From NCBI GenBank assembly GCA_017539025.1, contig JAFYHT010000053.1, positions 1 through 42,687 on the forward strand: 42,687 bases of DNA, read 5' to 3'. The notes beneath the pieces were generated by a model that was given only the letters and a program-made list of their open reading frames with translations, was not told where the DNA came from and ran no database searches. Within the stretch, counting starts at the first letter, position 1, and every line of letters starts with the position of its first letter. The stretch comes from Erysipelotrichaceae bacterium. GTDB lineage: Bacteria; Bacillota_I; Bacilli_A; Erysipelotrichales; Erysipelotrichaceae. Of the stretch, positions 24,666-34,544 are shown in pieces. A program made the position numbers and the translations under genes.

Positions 24666-25628
24666 TTTCAATGTTTCTTTATAGACTCTGTAGACATTCT
24701 TCCAGAAGATCTTTTCGATCTCCTCTTCGTTGAAGTATTTCTTCAATGCCTCATATAACATCTGCATGCCGGAACAGTCTTTGATCTCCAGCTTGTTTCC
24801 GATGCCATCGAAATCGGAACCCAGTCCAACGCAATCAATGCCGCCGATCTTGACGATATGGCGGATGTGATCGACCATGCCTTCAACAGTGGTGAATTCT
24901 TCATTCCTGTCTTCAATGAAAGCAGAACAGTAGTTGATGCCGGTCACACCGCCCTTCTCAGAAAGCAGCCTGATCATGTCATCACTCAAATTCCTGGCAA
25001 CGCCGCATACTGCTCTCGCCCCGGAATGGGAGGCAACGAATGGTTTTGTGCTGTATTTTATGACATCATAGAATCCCGCATCGGAAAGATGGGACACATC
25101 GATGATGATCCCAAGCTCTTCCATCCTTCTGATGTATTCGATCCCGAATTCTGTCAATCCATCTTTTTCATTGAGTGTATACAAAGCATTTTCGTAGGTA
25201 TCTTTACTGAAAGTGAAATTGGGATAGCCGATGCCGTTTGGATAGTTCCAGGTCAGAGTGATCATCCTGACGCCTTTGTCATAGAAACGATCCAGATTGT
25301 TCAGATCATCATCAATGACACTTCCCTCTTCCAGTGTCAGCATCGCATTCATATATCCGTTTTTCTCGTTTTCTTCGATATCTTCAAACGAATAAACGGG
25401 ACGGATCTTGTCTTTGAATAATTCCAATTGCTTGTAGTAGTAATCGATCGCATTCCATGTAAAAGAAGAATCCTGATTCTTGATATCAGTAAAAACGGCG
25501 AAGTTCTGTAAGAAACATTCGCCCTTTTCCATCTTATGCAGATCGATATGCAGATCGTTTTCAAGAAGTGAACCATTACTCCTGTATAGGGCAGTTATGG
25601 TGTCACAATGCATGTCGATGTATTTCAT
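24663..25628 (-). CDS. M19 family (renal-type) dipeptidase
   Basis: 321 aa. The M19 metal ligands are visible: DMHCDT at 5-10, LTLEEGS, IDVSHLSD, and ASHSGARAVCGVARNLSDD, followed by LGSDFDG. The family hydrolyses dipeptides, including some with D-residues, at a two-zinc centre; there is no signal peptide. The start overlaps the end of the ribokinase gene by 4 bases (ATGA) and has no ribosome site of its own, so it probably depends on coupled translation. Last gene of the deoD operon. Confidence 0.92.
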   Translation of the reverse strand: MKYIDMHCDTITALYRSNGSLLENDLHIDLHKMEKGECFLQNFAVFTDIKNQDSSFTWNAIDYYYKQLELFKDKIRPVYSFEDIEENEKNGYMNAMLTLEEGSVIDDDLNNLDRFYDKGVRMITLTWNYPNGIGYPNFTFSKDTYENALYTLNEKDGLTEFGIEYIRRMEELGIIIDVSHLSDAGFYDVIKYSTKPFVASHSGARAVCGVARNLSDDMIRLLSEKGGVTGINYCSAFIEDRNEEFTTVEGMVDHIRHIVKIGGIDCVGLGSDFDGIGNKLEIKDCSGMQMLYEALKKYFNEEEIEKIFWKNVYRVYKETLK

Positions 25629-26500
25629 AGTTGTGAGATATCAGGAATCGATTGTGCCGCACCCTTTCCCTGTACGGTGATGCTGGAAGCTCTGGCTGCC
25701 AGATCAAGTGCCTTTACGACATCCTTATCCTTCAGATAGGAAGCTAAGAAGAAACCGGTAAAGGTATCTCCTGCTGCTGTCGTATCGATCGCTTCAACTT
25801 TATAGATATCCTGATGAACGACTCTTTCTCCTTCAATGTAGCAGGATCCGTTTTCACCAAGAGTCAGTACGATCTTCTTGTCAGGATACTTTTCCTTGAG
25901 CCCTTCAATGATCTCGTCGTTGTCATTACTTTGTAATCCCGCAAGTCCGGCACCTTCGATTTCATTGACGATGAAGATATCCACCAGATCCAGAGGATAA
26001 GTAAATACTTTCTCATTCATCGGAGCGGTATTGAAGGCAATGACCATTCCCTTTTCATGAGCCTTTTCGATCAGATAAGCCATACAAGAGATCTCGTTCT
26101 GGACTAAAAGGACATCACCTTGTTCAAAGTGAGACAATACATCATCGACCTGTTTTTCATCGATCGACTGATTTGCGCCGCCATGTAAGATGATGCGGTT
26201 CTGACCCTTGCAGATCTCGATGATCGCATGGCCTGTCGCTTCATTGTTATCCTTTTTCAGATAATCGGTCTTGACATTGTACTTCTCAAGATAATCGATG
26301 AAATCCTGGCCATCGCTTCCGACCTTGCCCGCATGATAGACATCCATGCCTGCCTTGGCCAAAGCGATCGACTGATTCAAGCCCTTGCCGCCGAAATTAC
26401 GGATATAGGAAAGAGATGATTGTGTCTCTTTGGGCTCGGTAAAGTGATCCATCTCATATACATGGTCGTAATTCAGAGAACCGAAGTTCAATACTTTCAT
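25625..26500 (-). CDS. Ribokinase-family sugar kinase (PfkB)
   Basis: 291 aa. PfkB signatures: N-terminal FGGKGLNQS with the sugar-binding Gly-Gly, and the C-terminal catalytic IDTTAAGDTFTGFF with Asp in the anion-hole motif. By context it probably phosphorylates ribose released by the nucleoside hydrolases to ribose-5-phosphate; a nucleoside kinase is the main alternative. It starts one base after deoD, with GAGGAAG upstream. Linking DeoD, ribose kinase and dipeptidase in one transcript indicates a nutrient-recycling operon. Confidence 0.88.
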   Translation of the reverse strand: MKVLNFGSLNYDHVYEMDHFTEPKETQSSLSYIRNFGGKGLNQSIALAKAGMDVYHAGKVGSDGQDFIDYLEKYNVKTDYLKKDNNEATGHAIIEICKGQNRIILHGGANQSIDEKQVDDVLSHFEQGDVLLVQNEISCMAYLIEKAHEKGMVIAFNTAPMNEKVFTYPLDLVDIFIVNEIEGAGLAGLQSNDNDEIIEGLKEKYPDKKIVLTLGENGSCYIEGERVVHQDIYKVEAIDTTAAGDTFTGFFLASYLKDKDVVKALDLAARASSITVQGKGAAQSIPDISQL

Positions 26501-26501
26501 C

Positions 26502-27221
26502 TTATTCTTCCTCTACAGCTTCCAGAGCGATCTTGATCATATCGACCAGTTTTTCCTGTCTTTCTTCCGCTGTCGTTTCAACATGAGTGATGATGTTGTC
26601 GGAAACCGTCAGGATGCAGGCAGCCCTCTTGCCCAGATTCTTTGCGGTCGCAAACAGACCGAATGATTCCATTTCAGCAACGATCAGATCGTTCTTCATC
26701 GCTGTTTCCAATGCGCCACCCAGCATCTTTTCATCATAATAGAAGACATCCGATGACCAGATCAGGCCTTCACGCAAAGTAATGCCGAGTTTTTCTGCGG
26801 CCTTTTTTAGGTCTTCATTGAGACCTGGATCCGGATACTGGAATTCATTTTCATCTCCGCACATGCATTTTGCGAAAGAAGACTCCGAGTAGGAACCTGT
26901 AGCCAGGATCGTATCAAAGACATTGATATCCTCTTTATAAGTTCCTGTTGAACCGATACGGATGATGTTTTCTACGCCATAGAAACTGTACAGTTCATGG
27001 GCATACAGACTGATGGAAGGAATACCCATACCGGAACCCATGACGGATACTCTCTTGCCCTTGTAAGTGCCGGTGAAACCGAACATGTTTCTGACGGTAT
27101 TGAACATCGTGACATCATCCAAGAAAGAGTCCGCAATGAATTTCGCCCTCAAAGGATCTCCGGGCATCAGAACAGTTTTCGCGATGTCGCCTAAAGAAGC
27201 CGAATTATGTGGTGTAGCCAT
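26502..27221 (-). CDS. deoD: Purine-nucleoside phosphorylase, hexameric type
   Basis: 239 aa, the standard DeoD length. Motifs include MPGDPLRAKFIA, VMGSGMGIPSISLYAHEL, RIGSTGTY and AEMESFGLFATAK. It carries out reversible phosphorolysis of purine (deoxy)nucleosides to base and (deoxy)ribose-1-phosphate. AGGAGG eight bases before the ATG gives a strong start. It is first in an operon with a ribokinase-type gene and a dipeptidase gene. It differs clearly from the phosphorylase at 23897, so the locus has two phosphorylases and two hydrolases. Confidence 0.95.
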   Translation of the reverse strand: MATPHNSASLGDIAKTVLMPGDPLRAKFIADSFLDDVTMFNTVRNMFGFTGTYKGKRVSVMGSGMGIPSISLYAHELYSFYGVENIIRIGSTGTYKEDINVFDTILATGSYSESSFAKCMCGDENEFQYPDPGLNEDLKKAAEKLGITLREGLIWSSDVFYYDEKMLGGALETAMKNDLIVAEMESFGLFATAKNLGKRAACILTVSDNIITHVETTAEERQEKLVDMIKIALEAVEEE

Positions 27222-27257
27222 TATATATCCTCCTGTAATTGATTAATTCTTAACAAA

Positions 27258-27263
27258 ATTATA
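27258..27263 (-). promoter_or_regulatory. -10 box of the deoD operon
   Basis: A perfect TATAAT on the minus strand, 36 bases before the deoD ATG and just after the terminator of the glycosyltransferase gene. The -35 is not recognisable. Confidence 0.45.
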
Positions 27264-27270
27264 TCACATG

Positions 27271-27292
27271 AAAAAGACTCCTTATCGGAGTC
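27271..27292 (-). terminator. Terminator of the GNAT-glycosyltransferase operon
   Basis: Stem GACTCC/GGAGTC with a 5-base loop and TTTTT on the minus strand. The loop region holds the stop codon of the glycosyltransferase. Confidence 0.8.
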
Positions 27293-28439
27293 CCTTGTGT
27301 TTATCGATCAGATACTGGTATCTGTCAATGACGACATCGATGATCTCATCCCAGGCGACTGGGATCGTCTCCTTTGCCTGCATGCCGATCTCCCTTGTCT
27401 TATTCAGATCGGACAGCGCTTTCTTCATCACTTCAAAAACACTTTCGCTGCTATCCTCACAATAGAAACCGTTGACTCCGTCATCGATCCCTTCGGCTGC
27501 CGAAGAACCGCCGGTAACGATCGAAGGCGTACCCGCATTGGCGGCTTCCCTGACGACCATCGGACCGTTGTCATAGATCGATGGGAAGACAAAGAGATCT
27601 GCCAACATGTAAAGCCCCGTCAGAAGATCTTCTCTTAAGACGTGGCCGACCATCTGTGTCTCTTCTTCGATGCCAAGTTCTTTGATCTTTTCTCTGATCT
27701 CCTCTTCATGAGGGCCTTTCCCGGCCATGACCAGATTGAACTTGACGCCATCTTTCTTCAATAAGGACGCACCTTCCAGGATCTTCAGGATATTCTTTTT
27801 CCAGTTGAGCTGTCCGACATAAAGAAGTGTCGGATCGTCATCGATCTTGAAGTATTCTCTGGCGATATCAGGCCACTTCGGATCAAGTTCTCTGATCATC
27901 ATACCGTTAGGCATGACTTCTACTTTTCCCTTGTATCCGTACTCATTGAGTGTTTTTGCGGAAGATTCCGATACTGCCCAGACTTCATCACACTGTTCAT
28001 AGAACTTCACGACCAGGTCAGTTCCAAGCCCGGCGATATGTCTGGAGCCTGTCATCTGAAGGAAATCATCATAGTATTTTGAATGGAATGTTCCGACTAA
28101 CGGGATATTCCTTTCCCTGGCATATCTGATGCCTTCCGTACCGGCAATGAACGGCGTATGGACATGAACGATGTCAAAATCCGTCATCTTGAGTCTTGCA
28201 TTGTAATGCATATCGATCAGAGGAAGTCCTGCATCATATTCGTTCTTCAAAGGCAATGACTTTGAATAATAATCAATGATCTCAAAAGGAAACTTCCCTC
28301 TGTAACCAAACTTATCCAACGGAACGACCGCTGTACATTCATGACCTTTTCTTGCGATCGTATCGCAATAGTTATAAACGACTCTTCCTACCCCATCAAT
28401 GATCGGCAGGAAAGAATCGGAAAATTCACCTATCTTCAT
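27282..28439 (-). CDS. GT4 family glycosyltransferase (diacylglycerol glucosyltransferase type)
   Basis: 385 aa. The N-terminal FSDSFLPIIDGV and HVHTPF, the middle VGTFHSKYYDDF, and the C-terminal MVVREAANAGTPSIV with its EX7E-type acidic site are typical of GT4 enzymes that glycosylate diacylglycerol for glycolipid or lipoteichoic acid anchors. Specificity is inferred from family resemblance only. The frame opens at a TTG (28451), but the ATG at 28439 gives the usual N terminus (MKIGEFSDSF) and overlaps the GNAT stop codon by 4 bases (ATGA). Confidence 0.85.
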   Translation of the reverse strand: MKIGEFSDSFLPIIDGVGRVVYNYCDTIARKGHECTAVVPLDKFGYRGKFPFEIIDYYSKSLPLKNEYDAGLPLIDMHYNARLKMTDFDIVHVHTPFIAGTEGIRYARERNIPLVGTFHSKYYDDFLQMTGSRHIAGLGTDLVVKFYEQCDEVWAVSESSAKTLNEYGYKGKVEVMPNGMMIRELDPKWPDIAREYFKIDDDPTLLYVGQLNWKKNILKILEGASLLKKDGVKFNLVMAGKGPHEEEIREKIKELGIEEETQMVGHVLREDLLTGLYMLADLFVFPSIYDNGPMVVREAANAGTPSIVTGGSSAAEGIDDGVNGFYCEDSSESVFEVMKKALSDLNKTREIGMQAKETIPVAWDEIIDVVIDRYQYLIDKHKGLR

Positions 28440-28966
28440 AAACTGATCCAATACCTTTCCAAATACTTTTCTTCCGGCGGATAAAGGACATCGCCCTCAT
28501 ATACTCCGCCGTTATTCTTGATCACTCTTCTGGAGGCTTCATTATCCTTTAAACAGGTGATCAGGACTCTTTTCATATGATACTCGTCTTTACACACCTT
28601 CAACATATCCCTCAACATCCTGGTACCGATCCCCTGTTTCCTTCTGGAAGGTTTTACACTGTAACCGATACTTCCGCCATACTGTTTCAGATAGACATGG
28701 CTTTCTGCCAGTGGTCTTAAGTTGATCATACCGACCACCTCATCTCCAAAGAGATAGAGGTATTGAAAACCCAATGAATATCCCGGAGGAACAGTCTTGG
28801 GGTCTTCAAAAAGCTTGCAGTTGAGATCCCACTTTTCAATGTCATCATAAAGATCCAGCTGCTGACAGCCGTCAAATTTCTGATCGCTATCAAAAATCTC
28901 TTTTCGAAACAGGGCAATGGAATGATAGTATTCTGGTTTTACCCTGCTCAGGATAAAGTTCTCCAT
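28436..28966 (-). CDS. GNAT family N-acetyltransferase
   Basis: 176 aa. The acetyl-CoA loop RRKQGIGTRML (about residues 108-118) follows the beta strand SIGYSVKP; CLKDNEASRRVIKNNGG is the usual distal helix of this family. Acceptor unknown. There is no ribosome site before the ATG. Instead a perfect TATAAT ends six bases upstream, predicting a leaderless transcript. The glycosyltransferase gene overlaps its stop codon, so the two form an operon; they may act on a common envelope substrate, though this is only suggested by position. Confidence 0.85.
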   Translation of the reverse strand: MENFILSRVKPEYYHSIALFRKEIFDSDQKFDGCQQLDLYDDIEKWDLNCKLFEDPKTVPPGYSLGFQYLYLFGDEVVGMINLRPLAESHVYLKQYGGSIGYSVKPSRRKQGIGTRMLRDMLKVCKDEYHMKRVLITCLKDNEASRRVIKNNGGVYEGDVLYPPEEKYLERYWISL

Positions 28967-28972
28967 ATTTTC

Positions 28973-28978
28973 ATTATA
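28973..28978 (-). promoter_or_regulatory. -10 box of the GNAT-glycosyltransferase operon (leaderless)
   Basis: A perfect TATAAT on the minus strand lies six bases before the ATG at 28966. TTATTA, 18 bases further upstream, is a weak -35. Confidence 0.5.
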
Positions 28979-28991
28979 TACCCTTATGAAC

Positions 28992-29020
28992 TTGATTAAT
29001 AAGACGCTTTAAGATAAAAT
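28992..29020 (+). promoter_or_regulatory. Promoter of tRNA-Trp
   Basis: TTGATT, a 17-base spacer and TAAAAT, 12 bases before the tRNA. It overlaps the divergent promoter region of the GNAT gene. Confidence 0.55.
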
Positions 29021-29032
29021 ATATAAGCACAC

Positions 29033-29106
29033 AGGGGAGTAGTATAGCGGTAGTATACCGGTCTCCAAAACCGTTGGTGTGGGTTCAACCCCTACCTCCC
29101 CTGCCA
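29033..29106 (+). tRNA. tRNA-Trp (anticodon CCA)
   Basis: Acceptor AGGGGAG/CTCCCCT, D stem GTAT/GTAT closed partly by wobble pairs, and anticodon loop CTCCAAA. T loop TTCAACC, discriminator G and encoded CCA. One mismatch opens the anticodon stem. Confidence 0.92.
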
Positions 29107-29112
29107 TTTCAA

Positions 29113-29148
29113 ACAAAAAGCTTAGTTCTCACTAAGCTTTTCTTTTTA
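29113..29148. terminator. Bidirectional terminator, tRNA-Trp / sugar operon
   Basis: A 10-bp stem AAAAGCTTAG/CTAAGCTTTT with a 6-base loop and T-rich flanks on both strands, between convergent transcripts. Confidence 0.85.
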
Positions 29149-29155
29149 TCATTTA

Positions 29156-31445
<2,290 letters not shown>

Positions 31446-31460
31446 AGATCTTTCCTCTTT

Positions 31461-32264
31461 CTATATCTCAAAGAATTCCAATGCTTTCTGAATGTACTTA
31501 TCCCAGAATCTCCACTCATGTTTATAGCCTGCTTCAGTCTCAAATGTTGCCTTCAATCCGATCTTCTTTGCGTATTCTTCAAATCTTCTGAAGTTGTTGA
31601 TGCTCATGTCATCTTCCCCGCAGCAGAAGTAGAGTTTCGGGCATTCAGGATCTTTCGCCAGATCCTTGCAATGATCCCAGGTATTCTCATCTGATTTCAG
31701 ATACTCTTCAATGCCGCCGCATCTTTCGATGTCATTGAGCATCCTGTTGTACATGATCGGATTGTCCTTGAACTCTTCCATTTCAACCTTCAGATCTCTC
31801 GGACAGGATGACAGGATGGCAGCTCCCGCAAACTTTTCAGGATGACTGCATGCGAATTTCATCGTGCCTCTTCCGCCCATCGAAAGACCGGCAATGAAAT
31901 TATCTTCCTTTTTATCTGAAGCCGGGAACCAGTTATAGATCATTGGCATCAGCTCATCAAAGAAATAATCCTTCATGTTGTAGCCAAGCATCATGTTCGG
32001 CCAGTTTTCATAGACGCTGTTCAAAGCGGAAGGCATGACAACGATCAGATCCTTTTCCGTTGCATAGAGTTCGATCATCGACTTTCTGATCCAGTCGGAA
32101 TAATCGCCAAAGGTTCCATGTAAGAGCCATAAGACCTTATATTTCTTTCCGCTTTCATAGAACTTCTTCGGATCGAAAAAAAACGGAACATCCGGCAATA
32201 TGATACCTACTTCAACATTCCCATTGAGTTTCATGCTTAAATGATTCAATCTGACTAACGCCAT
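31461..32264 (-). CDS. Esterase D/FrmB-family carbohydrate esterase
   Basis: 267 aa. A putative esterase of the alpha/beta hydrolase fold: oxyanion region WLLHGTFGDYSDW (about 46-58), nucleophile elbow GLSMGGRGT, Asp-bearing CCGEDDMSI, and a C-terminal GYKHEWRFWD with the probable catalytic His. No signal peptide is present, so it acts in the cytoplasm, likely on acylated sugars imported by the operon's transporters. AAGGAG nine bases upstream supports the ATG, two bases after the MFS stop codon. Confidence 0.88.
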   Translation of the reverse strand: MALVRLNHLSMKLNGNVEVGIILPDVPFFFDPKKFYESGKKYKVLWLLHGTFGDYSDWIRKSMIELYATEKDLIVVMPSALNSVYENWPNMMLGYNMKDYFFDELMPMIYNWFPASDKKEDNFIAGLSMGGRGTMKFACSHPEKFAGAAILSSCPRDLKVEMEEFKDNPIMYNRMLNDIERCGGIEEYLKSDENTWDHCKDLAKDPECPKLYFCCGEDDMSINNFRRFEEYAKKIGLKATFETEAGYKHEWRFWDKYIQKALEFFEI

Positions 32265-32266
32265 AA

Positions 32267-33409
32267 CTAAACACTCCTTTGTTTTTTCTGACTGCGGTAA
32301 TAGAAATGGAAGATCACAAAACCGATCATCAGCAATACCGCATTTGTATATAACATCGTTTCATAACCCATCTTTGAGATCTGATAACCCGACAGAGTCG
32401 GACCGATCGCATTGCCAATATCCATACCCAGATAGATCGTAGATACCGCAACACCACTCTGTTTCTTGCCCAATATCCTGATCCCCTCAGCCTGTATGGC
32501 TGCCGAAGAACAGCCCTGACCGATCCCCTTCAAAGCAGCAGCGATCAGAACAGGCAATAAGGAATGTGCATTTGCGATCAGCAACATCGATAAAGCCGTG
32601 ATGACATAACCCGGATACAGGATGTATTGAACGCCTTTCTGATCCTGGACCTTTCCCAGGATCGGCTTGAAGATCAGCAAGACCACAGAAGAAACTGTGT
32701 AGAACAAAGAGATATTGGTGATCCCTTTATAGTCTCCATAGGATTTCAGATAGTAAGATAAAGTACCGTTTCCGTAAGACAGTATGAATACCAGCAGCAT
32801 ATATACCAGTAACTGTCTGGCAATGAGATTCCTGATCGAGAAAGTCAGTTTCTTTCTCTCGTGATCATCTTTATTCTTATATGGAAGGATGCATATAAGG
32901 ATCAAGACGATGAGATTCAGTAATCCTGCGCAGATGAAGACCATGTCTATCCCAAAGCCGTCGGCAACCATGCTTCCAAGCTGCGGACCAAACATCTGTC
33001 CAAGCATATTTCCCATTGAGATGACACCCATCGACTGTGCCATCTTATCTTCCGGAATGAACGAGGAAGCAAAAGCCAGAGATACTGTTGTTGAGATCGC
33101 AAAAGCGATCCCATGACAGATCCTGATGACAAGAGACATCCGATAATCAGCTGATACCACATACAGGAACATGCATGCAGCCATTCCCATATAGGAATAA
33201 AGCATCAGCTTTTTCTGATTGAAGCTGTCGGAGAAAGAACCCGAAAACGGTCTGAATGCCAATGAAACATAGGACATGATCGAAGAAAAAAGACCGGTAT
33301 ATTGAAACGCCAGTCCTCTGTCGACAAAATAAGCGGATGTGACAGGATTGATCATGAATGAGCCCAGACCATTGAATAAGTTGATCAAGATTATCAGTAT
33401 CAGTTCCAT
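32267..33409 (-). CDS. Major facilitator superfamily transporter
   Basis: 380 aa with about 12 membrane helices and a charged cytoplasmic loop in the middle (PYKNKDDHERKKL). The loop-2/3 region RPFSGSFSDSFNQKK resembles the MFS signature and its repeat in the second half (FKPILGKVQDQKG). The direction of transport is not predictable; sugar import or efflux of a by-product both fit. It stands in the middle of the sugar operon, 35 bases after the small unknown gene. GGAG about nine bases upstream of the ATG. Confidence 0.88.
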   Translation of the reverse strand: MELILIILINLFNGLGSFMINPVTSAYFVDRGLAFQYTGLFSSIMSYVSLAFRPFSGSFSDSFNQKKLMLYSYMGMAACMFLYVVSADYRMSLVIRICHGIAFAISTTVSLAFASSFIPEDKMAQSMGVISMGNMLGQMFGPQLGSMVADGFGIDMVFICAGLLNLIVLILICILPYKNKDDHERKKLTFSIRNLIARQLLVYMLLVFILSYGNGTLSYYLKSYGDYKGITNISLFYTVSSVVLLIFKPILGKVQDQKGVQYILYPGYVITALSMLLIANAHSLLPVLIAAALKGIGQGCSSAAIQAEGIRILGKKQSGVAVSTIYLGMDIGNAIGPTLSGYQISKMGYETMLYTNAVLLMIGFVIFHFYYRSQKKQRSV

Positions 33410-33443
33410 ATCGCATCCGCTCCAATTCTCTTTTATCTATCGA

Positions 33444-33674
33444 TTAATATAATCTGTCCTTGATCTGCACTCTGGTATACATGACCGCAAATTCAGGATC
33501 TGTCTTCAATGCTTTCTTAGTAACTGCCAGGACCTTATCATCATCATCGCAGTCATAAGAGAAAGTGCACTGCAGCTTTTCTCTGCTTTCAAGCTTGTAA
33601 GTAATACCTTCGATTGTCTGTCCGTCAAACTTCTTGACAACAGAATCTAAATGAGTAGCACCGATAATTACCAT
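33444..33674 (-). CDS. Small protein of unknown function in the sugar operon
   Basis: 76 aa, starting three bases after the upstream ChbG stop codon with GGAG seven bases before the ATG, so the frame is very likely real. It has no membrane segment or signal peptide. The sequence alternates beta-like stretches (TYKLESREKLQCTFSYD) with an acidic DCDDDDK run and a C-terminal helix and strand; a small alpha/beta fold is possible. Not recognised. It could be a component of the sugar pathway, such as a PTS-like or binding subunit, but it shows no PTS active-site pattern. Confidence 0.65.
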   Translation of the reverse strand: MVIIGATHLDSVVKKFDGQTIEGITYKLESREKLQCTFSYDCDDDDKVLAVTKKALKTDPEFAVMYTRVQIKDRLY

Positions 33675-33677
33675 TTT

Positions 33678-34475
33678 TTATCTCCAATCCAGATCATTAT
33701 AAGTGATCAATTCAACATTGTTGTCTCTGACCCAGTCTTTGACTTCTTGTGACAATAAAGCATCGAGGTCATTGAGACGATAGATATTATAGCTGGAAAG
33801 ATCCATGAGTTCTCTGTCCACATAGCCGCAATGGCAGACGATGGAACGATATTCTCTGTTCAGCCAGCTGTTTCCGTTTTCCAGAATATGATTCTTGAGG
33901 CTTGATTTTGCCTGATTCTCCAGTGTCGGAGGATTGATATACCAGCCCATCAGAGAGAACGGATTCTCATCCGGAGCCAGGAAGAACTTTTCCATCATCG
34001 CTGTAGACAAAGGACGATCATACTTCTTAGCCAGTTCGACATAGGCACGATTCGTCGTTGCCGTACCATAGGCATGGCCATGGATGTAATCAGGAAGTTT
34101 TCCAACCAAAGCCAGATGTTTCTGGATCTGTGCATCAAATTCCGCATAGATCTCATCATAGTTGACATGGTCGAAGTTGTTTTCCTCAGTATCAAGGGCT
34201 CTATTCTCCTTGCTGGTGAGGAATGAACCATCTTCGTGGCACAAGCCAGGAACCTTGTCATAACCCAATACAGAAGGACCTGTGGAAGCGTTGAGGTCGA
34301 TACCGAATGCGATCTGATCCAGATAAGGTCTGATCCATTCAACGACTTCTTCAGCCCAAGGCATATTTGCGAAGAATCCGGTATTGCGGATCAAGCCGTT
34401 CTTAATGCCTTCGATGGCTCCATGAGCCTGCGCTTTTGTAATACCATAGTCATCGGACTGTATTAAAAGTTTCAT
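33678..34475 (-). CDS. ChbG/YdjC-family carbohydrate deacetylase (copy 1)
   Basis: 265 aa. It has the family's N-terminal QSDDYGITKAQAHG (Asp8-Asp9) and the metal segment YIHGHAYG, followed by the C-terminal IVCHCGYVDREL. Predicted to deacetylate a chito-oligosaccharide or its phosphate so that the GH1 enzyme can cleave it. The ribosome site is weak (AGAGAG eight bases upstream). A strong stem-loop (34496-34530) separates it from the EIIC gene, so its expression may be lower than that of the transporter. Confidence 0.88.
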   Translation of the reverse strand: MKLLIQSDDYGITKAQAHGAIEGIKNGLIRNTGFFANMPWAEEVVEWIRPYLDQIAFGIDLNASTGPSVLGYDKVPGLCHEDGSFLTSKENRALDTEENNFDHVNYDEIYAEFDAQIQKHLALVGKLPDYIHGHAYGTATTNRAYVELAKKYDRPLSTAMMEKFFLAPDENPFSLMGWYINPPTLENQAKSSLKNHILENGNSWLNREYRSIVCHCGYVDRELMDLSSYNIYRLNDLDALLSQEVKDWVRDNNVELITYNDLDWR

Positions 34476-34495
34476 AGTTTTCTCTCTTTCTAAGA

Positions 34496-34530
34496 AAGAA
34501 GTGGAGTGGAAAAGCTTCCATCCACTTCTT
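34496..34530 (-). terminator. Intergenic stem-loop between EIIC and ChbG copy 1 (attenuator or processing site)
   Basis: On the minus strand AAGAAGTGG and TTCCACTCCACTTCTT-type arms pair through 14 bp with a small internal bulge and the loop GCTT. The following T content is modest, so partial termination or mRNA stabilisation is more likely than full termination. Confidence 0.55.
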
Positions 34531-34544
34531 ATTTCTGGTTCTGA

